In this document: positions 57,728-64,000 of the stretch, in pieces
Numbering within the stretch: position 1 is the stretch's first letter
Layout: each line of letters begins with the position of its first letter
Source: Hymenopus coronatus
Taxonomy: Eukaryota; Arthropoda; Insecta; Mantodea; Hymenopodidae
Length of the DNA: 64,000 bases
Assembly: GCA_030762935.1 (NCBI GenBank)
Contig: CM060887.1
Location: forward strand, 8,858,501-8,922,500
Direction of reading: 5' to 3'
Program-made: the position numbers and the translations under genes
Notes under the pieces: generated by a model
What the model was told of the DNA's origin: nothing
The model's input: only the letters and a program-made list of their open reading frames with translations
Database searches by the model: none

Positions 57728-58008
57728 ATGTATATGGCGTGTTATTTATGGACGCTCTTTAACTGCTGTGGTTCTCAGCGTCCCATTCTATACTCGGCGT
57801 GAAAGACAGCTTAGTTTTGCTCAGAGGCCTCTCTATCAGGCTTGAAGTTCTTTCACGTGCCGTAAATCTACGACACGGGACCAACGGCTTTAGTTCCCTT
57901 CCGAAGGAAGCCATGCTAAGGATTTTTACATCCGAAAAAATCCATCCTTGAACCCGCGACCTTGAGTATATGAAGTTAGCATGGTAACCATTACACCACG
58001 GAGGACGA
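57728..58008 (-). mobile_element. SINE-A copy, full length
   Basis: On the minus strand it begins GTCGTCCTCCGTGGTGTAAT, continuing GGTTACCATGC (A-box region) and GTCGCGGGTTCAAGG (B box). The body follows to GAGCGTCCATAAATAACACG. This is the best-preserved tRNA-like head of the family. A long ATGT tetranucleotide tract begins at its 5' end. Confidence 0.9.
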
Positions 58009-58009
58009 C

Positions 58010-58445
58010 ATGTATGTATGTACGTATGTATGTACGTATGTATGTACGTATGTATGTATGTAATGTATGTATGTACGTATGTATGTATGTATGTATGTAT
58101 GTAATGTATGTAATGTATGTAATGTATGTAATGTATGTATGTAATGTACGTATGTACGTACGTATGTATGTACGTATGTATGTACGTATGTATGTACGTA
58201 TGTATGTACGTATGTATGTACGTATGTATGTACGTATGTATGTATGTACGTACGTATGTATGTACGCATGTATGTATGTACGCATGTATGTACGTATGTA
58301 TGTACGTATGTATGTACGTATGTATGTACGTATGTATGTACGTATGTATGTATGTAATGTATGTACGTATTTATGTAATGTATGTACGTATTTATGTAAT
58401 GTATGTATGTATGTACGAATGTATGTATGTATGTATGTATGTATG

Positions 58446-58476
<31 letters not shown>

Positions 58477-58566
58477 TGTATGTAATGTATGTATGTAATG
58501 TATGTATGTATGTAATGTATGTATGTATGTAATGTATGTAATGTATGTATGTAATGTATGTATTGT
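58010..58566 (+). repeat. (ATGT)n tetranucleotide tract with GTAC and TAATG variants
   Basis: About 555 bases of ATGTATGT interspersed with ATGTACGT blocks in the centre and ATGTAATGT blocks at both ends. The variants form regular sub-arrays. All reading frames are open by periodicity (MYVMYV or HTYIHTYI) and are not genes. Confidence 0.96.
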
Positions 58567-58754
58567 ACAAAATTCACTAATCGTATTAAAATAAATTAAA
58601 ATAATCTTACAATTAAATTAAGAATAGCTATACAACTAACATATTATATCTACGTGTTTTTTTAAATACCTAACTACTTATTATTCAGTATATCAATACT
58701 TATGTCAGTTACCAGCATGTTTATAAACAGCCTCAACATTAATACTATACATTA

Positions 58755-59365
58755 CTAATATATACAATAATAATAATATACACTAATACAGTTTTTGAGA
58801 TCCTTAATTACTTCACAATATTTACTAACATTTATTCTCTTTAAATTATTCCTAAACTCCTTTAAGGTCAGAGGGCAGCCCTGAAAGGCTGCTACAGACA
58901 ATTCATTCCATTCTTTAATGGTCCTATTAACAAAAGAAAATTTTCCTACGTCGGTTCTGTACCTTCTACCCTTAATTTTATACAAATGATCGTTTCGTCT
59001 GTAGTATGCTGGGTTTTCTAACCTCTTTCTAACGTCCACCCCTGCATTTAAACCAGTATAAGCTTTAAATAGTGCGACTAACCTATGTGTTTTACGCCTA
59101 ACTTTTAGCGGCTCCCATTTATTCTCTTCGCCTTTCGCAAGCCCAAAAGCTTTACCTCTCTTTATGAATTTAACTGTCGCCCGTCTCTGTATCAGCTTGA
59201 TTAAGCCTGTATGGTCCCAGCATGCTACTCCATATTCCTAACTGACCGCACTAAGGACTTGTAGGCAATTTGCCTGCGCTTTGCGCTCCCCTTCTTCAAT
59301 GTTCTGATTACGAAGTGCAATGTCTTCCACACCTTCCTAGATGTAGAATTTATCTGATCCTCCCA
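58755..59365 (-). pseudogene. Jockey-like LINE ORF2 C-terminal remnant
   Basis: Minus-strand reading from about 59365: WEDQINSTSRKVWKTLHFVI, RTLKKGSAKRRQIAYKSLVR, then a one-base frameshift near 59240, then EYGVACWDHTGLIKLIQRRA, FKAYTGLNAGVDVRKRLENP, RRYRTDVGKFSFVNRTIKEW. This is the region after the reverse transcriptase palm in insect Jockey-type elements, ending in the typical 'RTDxGKxSFVNRTIxxWN' block. The last segment is open from 59039 to 58755. The polymerase active site is absent. Confidence 0.85.
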
Positions 59366-59832
59366 TTACTTGACAAGCACCCTCCCAAAATATTTGCAGC
59401 TGTTGAATTTGTTCCTGCCCATATGATAGCTATGAAGAATTTTCCCCTTAGTACGACTAAAAACAATTGACTTACAAAAACATAACAAAAGCTATACTAA
59501 CTAAAATGCTATTTGAGTTTCTCTTTCCATTGATACCAATATCATATTTCTAAATGGCTCAGAACTAGAGTTATTCAGTTTGTAATGGAAAATATCTTTT
59601 ATGATAACATTGTCTAATTATTTCTACTTTTATTAATTATTTATGAATTGAATTGAATTGATATGTATCTGTAACATGCCAATAGTACATGCCAGTATAA
59701 TAAGAAAAACACAGTAAAATACATAAGTAATAACATTTTAAAATTTGTAACTTAAAAACTCCTTCACTGAATAGAAACATTGATTCATTAAAAATCGTTT
59801 TACGATTTGCTTAAACCTGTTGTAAGGCAATT
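59366..59832. other. AT-rich DNA, unassigned
   Basis: May include more decayed LINE sequence near 59366-59480. Nothing definite. Confidence 0.35.
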
Positions 59833-59971
59833 TTTACTTTCTCTATACGCACTATGTACTTAGTGTATAGAGAAAGTATTGCACTCCATCCAAAAATTCG
59901 ATACCGAGATTTCACCGGAAATATATGTTTTATGGTCCCCAATATCAAAAAAAAGCATTTTCACAAAAAGG

Positions 59972-60018
<47 letters not shown>

Positions 60019-60695
60019 GTGAACACGATAACTCAAAAACGAAAAGTCGGTAAAATTTCAAACTTAGTATTCAAGTTTAGTGTGTTCAAGGGATGCGACA
60101 CGAAGATTTTGAGAAAAATCCCCGCACCCCAACCTACCCTTTACATGGAACTTTTTTCGAAACTTTTGATTTTCTAAAAGATGGATCTAACGATTTTGAT
60201 TAAAATATTTTATATTAAAGATATTTACCTTACAAATAAAATGTATATCTTGAATTTTCTGGGAATAGCCTCTGAAGAGTAGTTTATTCTGGATGAATTT
60301 TATTGAATTTTGAATAACTGCTAAACCGTAAGCAATGGACAAAAACTTACTCCACAAAAAATGTAGAGCACATTAAAACACACAATTTATGTTATATACA
60401 TTTTTTTCGTGGAGTTTGTCGTTTTTGAGATATTCCTTATTTTTGGTTTCTGCTATGAAAAACGTATACTTTTCTCATACAGGAACTTGTCAACTCCTAT
60501 CCATAGAAACAAAGGAACTTCATTGACATAGCAACCAGCCTTCGACCATCACTTTAACCTATGGAAGCAAGTAATAAGACTATTTCTGCTAATTTTTTTT
60601 GATTAGCATAAAGTATATAGAAGTATAAGCTTTTTAAGAAAAGTTTGTTGCAGGGATATAGAGAAAGTCATGTGAATGGTACACATCAGATTTTT
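59833..60695 (-). repeat. PAL1 copy, full length
   Basis: ACTTTCTCTATACG to CATGTGAATGGTACACATCA. It shares 'ggtccccaatatc' and 'gaacttcattgacatagc' with the nested copy at 53744-54612, so the two are close relatives. Confidence 0.92.
59974..60016. repeat. (GT)n microsatellite inside PAL1
   Basis: About 21 GT units. Confidence 0.96.
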
Positions 60696-60999
60696 GTGTA
60701 TTCAACGGTAACTTATTAAATAGCATAACGCGAGAATATGCATTTGATTTTTCATATTTTGCTAGTTGATGATTTTCAAAGGATGATAAATATGCATTTC
60801 GTGTGTTGTAGGTAATTATGAAAATCTGCATTTTTGTAAGCTCTTAAAAGCATAAATGGAAGGAAACGTTAAAATGTTATGTTACATGAAATAAGGTTTA
60901 CAGGAGTCCATACTCTAAGAGAGTTGTATATAGCTTCAGCGTTTTTGTGTCAAGTTGCAATATGGCAAAATTTGCAGAACATAGTTTCTTGGCAATAAA
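60696..60999. other. AT-rich DNA, unassigned
   Basis: No recognised content before the LINE remnant. Confidence 0.35.
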
Positions 61000-61626
61000 G
61001 TCAGAAGAAAGGGAATAGTAACACAAAGATTAAACTAAATGGACAACTATTAGAAGAAACCGAAATATTTCAATATCTAGGAAGCAAAATAACAGCTGAT
61101 GCAAGGAGCAAAACAGAAATAACCAGTAGAATACAACACGCAAAACTTGATTTTAATAAAAAAGTACCAGCTATTTACTGCAAACAATATTAGCCTTGAA
61201 GCCAGGAAGAATTTATTACAAACAAATGTATGGAGTATTATGTTATATGGATGTGAAACTTGGACAACTTTAAAAGCAGAAAAAAAGAGAACAGAAGCAT
61301 TTGAAACATGGTGCTATAGGAAAATGCTAAAAATTAAATGGAGTGACAAAATTAAAAATGAAGAAGTATATAAAAGAGCAGAAGCGGAGAAACGAATTTG
61401 GAACCAAATTAAAAGTAGAAGAACAAAATTAATAGGACATTTATTAAGACATCAGAATATTATAATAGAAGGTATGATAGAAGGAAGAAGTGGCAAAGGA
61501 AGAGCAAGATCACAATATATAAAACAAATTATGGAAGATATGAAATGCAGTAAATATGAAGAACTCAAACGGAAAGCAGAGAGAAGATCTGAATGGAGAG
61601 TCGCTGCAAACCAATCCACGGATTGA
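61000..61626 (+). pseudogene. RTE/BovB-type LINE ORF2 C-terminal remnant
   Basis: Reads IKLNGQLLEETEIFQYLGSK, ITADARSKTEITSRIQHAKL, then a frameshift near 61165. The open part (61147-61626) holds NNISLEARKNLLQTNVWSIM, LYGCETWT, FETWCYRKMLKIKWSDKI, KLIGHLLRH and a C-terminal ELKRKAERRSEWRVAANQS. The order 'YLGSxIT…LYGCETWT…RRMLKIxW…LIGHxLRH' is diagnostic of RTE-type and related LINE polymerases after the palm domain. The frame ends with TGA at its natural C-terminus. The catalytic half is missing (5' truncation). Confidence 0.9.
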
Positions 61627-61659
61627 AGACTCCTAACAACAAAGTCAGAATGTTCATTC

Positions 61660-62110
61660 CAGATTAATAACTTATCCATATTCCAAGAAATTTAGAACTT
61701 TGTTGACTTTGGAACAATTTATTCTCAAATTGTACATTTAGAGTTGTATCAACAAATTTATTTATTAATTTTGGACACATATTTTTTTCAGTATTAACCA
61801 CAATTTAAACTGAGAAATATCTACTCTGATGTTGTCTAATAAAGCGTCAGAACAAACAGTAATAGAGGTGTCACCAGCATAAATTATAACTCTTCCCACA
61901 TCTATATATTATGATAAATCATTTATATATAATAAAAATATTAAAGGGCCGAGCATCGAACCCTGTGGGACTCCCATGCGCATATCGAAATTATCAGAAA
62001 AAGTGTCATTAACCTTTATGCGAATCCTACAATTAATATTCCATGTCCTATTGAACATTCAAATAGCCGTAATAAACCTGTCCTCCTAATTTGAAGCATT
62101 ATTTACTTTT
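61660..62110 (-). pseudogene. LINE reverse transcriptase palm fragment
   Basis: On the minus strand: KVNDTFSDNFDMRM, GVPQGSMLGPLIFLLYINDL, then YAGDTSITV where the catalytic YADD/FADDT motif is expected, then in a shifted frame NVQFENKLFQSQQSSKFLGI. GVPQGSxLGPLLF and the Asp-Asp box are reverse transcriptase motifs 4 and 5 of Jockey/R1-type LINEs. The second-position Asp is replaced by Gly, and stops are present. It lies tail-to-tail with the RTE remnant. Confidence 0.88.
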
Positions 62111-62147
62111 GCAGATTCAGTTCTCGGCTCAAAATTATTAAATTGAA

Positions 62148-62193
62148 TAGCTTCTCTACATAATATGTACATAGCACGCACGTGTAGAGAAAT
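62148..62193 (+). repeat. PAL1 hairpin fragment
   Basis: GCTTCTCTACATAATATGTA and its partner GCACGTGTAGAGAAAT. A6 then leads into the next plus copy, the same junction type as in the tandem pairs. Confidence 0.78.
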
Positions 62194-62199
62194 AAAAAA

Positions 62200-62993
62200 T
62201 CTGATATGTTCCATTCATATGACTTTCCCTGTAACGTTGTAACAAATTATTGTTTAAAACCATGTACTTTATGATAGTCAAGTGAGTAGAAATGGTCTCA
62301 ATTACTTGTTTCCTTGTAAGTAGAAATAAAATAGGGGAAAAAACGATAGTCAAATCTTTTAAAACCTGGTTGCCATGAGGTTGAATCCTTCCTATGCAGG
62401 GCCAGGAGTTTACAACTTACCCTGTGAGAAAAGTTTATTAATTTTAAATCTGAAACAAATAGTAAGGAATATCTCAGAAATGGCTAATTCCACGAAAAAA
62501 GGTGTGTAACATATATGTGTTTTAACGTGATCTACGTGCAGTAAGCTTCTGTCTATCCCTTACAGTTTACCAGTTACGCAAAATTCATATAGAATAAAGA
62601 GGTTTTTAGAGGCTATTCCCAGAAAATTCAAGATATAATATTATTTGCGATGTTAATATCTTTAACATACGGTATGTTGATCAAAATCGTTAGAGCCATT
62701 TTAGAGATATATTTTCCATGTAAAGGGTAGTTTTGAGTGGAGGAACTTTTCTCAAAATCTTTATGCCGCATCCTTGGAAGATGCTGAGCTTAAATACCAA
62801 ATTTGGTATTTAACAGTCTTTAAGATTTTTAGCTATGCTGTGCACAGACACATACACACACAGACAAAATGTGTGTGTGTGTGTTTTTTTTTCAGTTAGT
62901 CTCAAAACAATATTTCCGTTGAAATCTCGGTTTCGAATTTTTGTATAGAATGCAATACCTTCTCTATACACTATGTAGAGAAAGTAAAAAGTG
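62200..62993 (+). repeat. PAL1 copy, near full length
   Basis: TCTGATATGTTCCATTCATATG to 'cactatgtagagaaagt'. The hairpin has lost most of one arm. (GT)n appears both before and after the 'cagacaaaat' block. Confidence 0.88.
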
Positions 62994-63255
62994 GATCATC
63001 CTCCGGGCTACTTGACACCAGGTTATTGTCGATGGCGCTCATCCGGACAAGCACTTGCTCCCGCACACTCGAGCTATTGTTTCCTCCACCGAACCTCTTC
63101 TTGTGCTTGAGAATAGGTGTTGGGATGCTTGTGTTCTTTTTTCCTGCCGTTCTTCCACTCCCCTTCTTTTTATTGGGAAGTGTTGTTCTTTTGGTTTCCA
63201 TGCAGAAGACCAGTTGGTTTGGAAACCAACTGTTCACTGTGTCGTCATTAATCAA
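62971..63255 (-). other. Possible coding exon, unrecognised
   Basis: A minus-strand frame of about 90 codons contains METKRTTLPNKKKGSGRTAG, RFGGGNNSSSVREQVLVRMS and DNNLVSSSPEDD. Composition is balanced and less repetitive than the surroundings, like a basic, low-complexity part of a host protein. It runs into a PAL1 hairpin at its 3' end, so its last residues are repeat-derived. No domain is recognised, and splice sites cannot be assigned. It could equally be chance. Confidence 0.2.
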
Positions 63256-63628
63256 AGCCGAGGAGAGAGCAAGGCGAGGGGCACTGACAACCTAATGGCG
63301 CCAGGAAACAAAACACTGCTGCCTGCAAGAAGAAGTCATTCTCCGGTTTTCTTCTTCTTCTTCAGACCTGACTTGCCCGTGATTAATAATCTTTAGAAAG
63401 ATCCTCAGGTGGAGGAGAGAGAGGTGCCCCATCCCGATGATAACTGTTATACTTTCGGTCACAATGAAATTTTTGAAGCGATGATGGGAGTTTTCAGAAG
63501 ACAAGAGTTGCATGTCCACGTAAGGTTGCTGAACTGAGAATGCTTCCTTTAGAAAAGTCATTCACCCAAACGTCTGCGTATTCTGATACTGCACGAATAA
63601 GTATCCAACAGTGACTTCCAAATAGAAG
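63256..63628. other. Unique DNA, unassigned
   Basis: Balanced base composition with a TTC-rich run near 63345-63362. Nothing recognised. Confidence 0.4.
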
Positions 63629-63700
63629 TTCTTATGTGTTCCATCCACAGGACTTCCTCTACATACTGTGTCTTCTTCACTTCACGGTGTAATGAGCTAG
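63629..63700 (+). repeat. PAL1 outer-end fragment
   Basis: TATGTGTTCCATCCACAGGA followed by 'cttcctctacatactg' only. Confidence 0.6.
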
Positions 63701-64000
63701 TGAATAAATAGGTAAAGTAACACATGTACATCGGAAAGTTGGCTACATTGTATGAGAATAACAGCGCATCACAATTATCACAGCCAAGTTGTCTGTTATC
63801 ATAAACAAGTGAAACATTATTCGGTTGTCAAAGGTGGTCACATTTCGGAAAATCATGTACAGCTTGTTCCGATAGTTTGTCCATACGTTGCCTGAACACG
63901 ACTTCCTGGTTCAATAATTATCACTTTTAGGTCTCCACACCCAAAAGTTCTTGGGCACTATAATGCGAGAAGTTATGTGTCTAAAAACATATGTGACTAA
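63701..64000. other. Unique DNA to window end
   Basis: Nothing recognised. Confidence 0.4.

Noticed and set aside
57926..58570. Frames of 90-214 codons reading HTYIHTYI or MYVCMYV on both strands
   Set aside because: Product of the ATGT tetranucleotide tract, which contains no stops in several frames.
1..64000. CRISPR array, bacterial operons, promoters or terminators
   Set aside because: The sequence is clearly eukaryotic repeat DNA. Regular repeats present are PAL1, minisatellites and microsatellites, none with unique spacers of CRISPR type.

Overview
This is eukaryotic, AT-rich, intron/intergenic-type DNA made almost entirely of mobile-element debris. The transposon mix points to an arthropod, most likely an insect with a large repeat-rich genome: irritans-like D34D mariner, other Tc1/mariner (IS630-type) transposases, a piggyBac-like tail, and several insect-type non-LTR retrotransposon ends. 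The order cannot be fixed from sequence alone. I find no intact host gene, no convincing rRNA or functional tRNA gene, and no prokaryotic features. The many short open frames are shadows of repeats.

About half of the window (roughly 34 kb by my tally) consists of some 60 copies and fragments of one repeat family, called PAL1 here. A full copy is about 0.85-0.9 kb. One end reads TGATGTGTTCCATTCACATG followed by ACTTTCTCTAC. The other end is a ~42 bp hairpin centred on CTATGTACATAG and closing with GTAGAGAAAGT. '+' copies run from the TGATGTG end to the hairpin; '-' copies are the reverse. Copies occur singly, in head-to-tail tandems, as inverted pairs and nested in one another. Nested copies show that the target is a run of about five A (or T). 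Each copy carries a GT/AC stretch about 0.2 kb from the hairpin that has grown into a long microsatellite in several copies. No PAL1 copy encodes a recognisable protein, so it is presumably non-autonomous. At least two subfamilies (A and B) are visible.

Layout. 0-8.5 kb: PAL1 copies, one nested pair and a piggyBac-like tail. 8.5-13.5 kb: unique DNA, a 1 kb PAL1 palindrome, a mariner fragment and a tail-to-tail tRNA-derived SINE pair (SINE-B). 13-16 kb: half of a direct duplication (D1) and a LINE C-terminus. 15.8-18.1 kb: GAT/GGT minisatellite with a 337 bp higher-order period, interrupted by SINE-A. 19-24 kb: PAL1 and duplication D2. 24.3-25.6 kb: a complete but dead mariner with TA target duplication. 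26-30 kb: LINE and SINE remnants and duplication D3. 31-36 kb: PAL1 cluster with a dead mariner and an inverted-plus-tandem trio. 36-44 kb: unique AT-rich DNA and PAL1. 44-48 kb: a 154 bp tandem array built from one PAL1 end, a SINE-A with clear target duplication, and PAL1 tandems. 48.9-50 kb: a third dead Tc1/mariner-type transposase. 50-57 kb: PAL1, including a second nested case, and a hairpin MITE-like block. 57-62 kb: an internally deleted Tc1/mariner derivative, SINE-A beside a 0.55 kb ATGT tetranucleotide tract, and three LINE remnants. 62-64 kb: PAL1 and a possible unrecognised exon.

The genes here do not form a pathway. What the region records is repeated invasion and self-nesting of transposons. 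Coordinates of repeat copies were read by eye and are good to roughly +/-10 bases at clear ends, worse at decayed ends.
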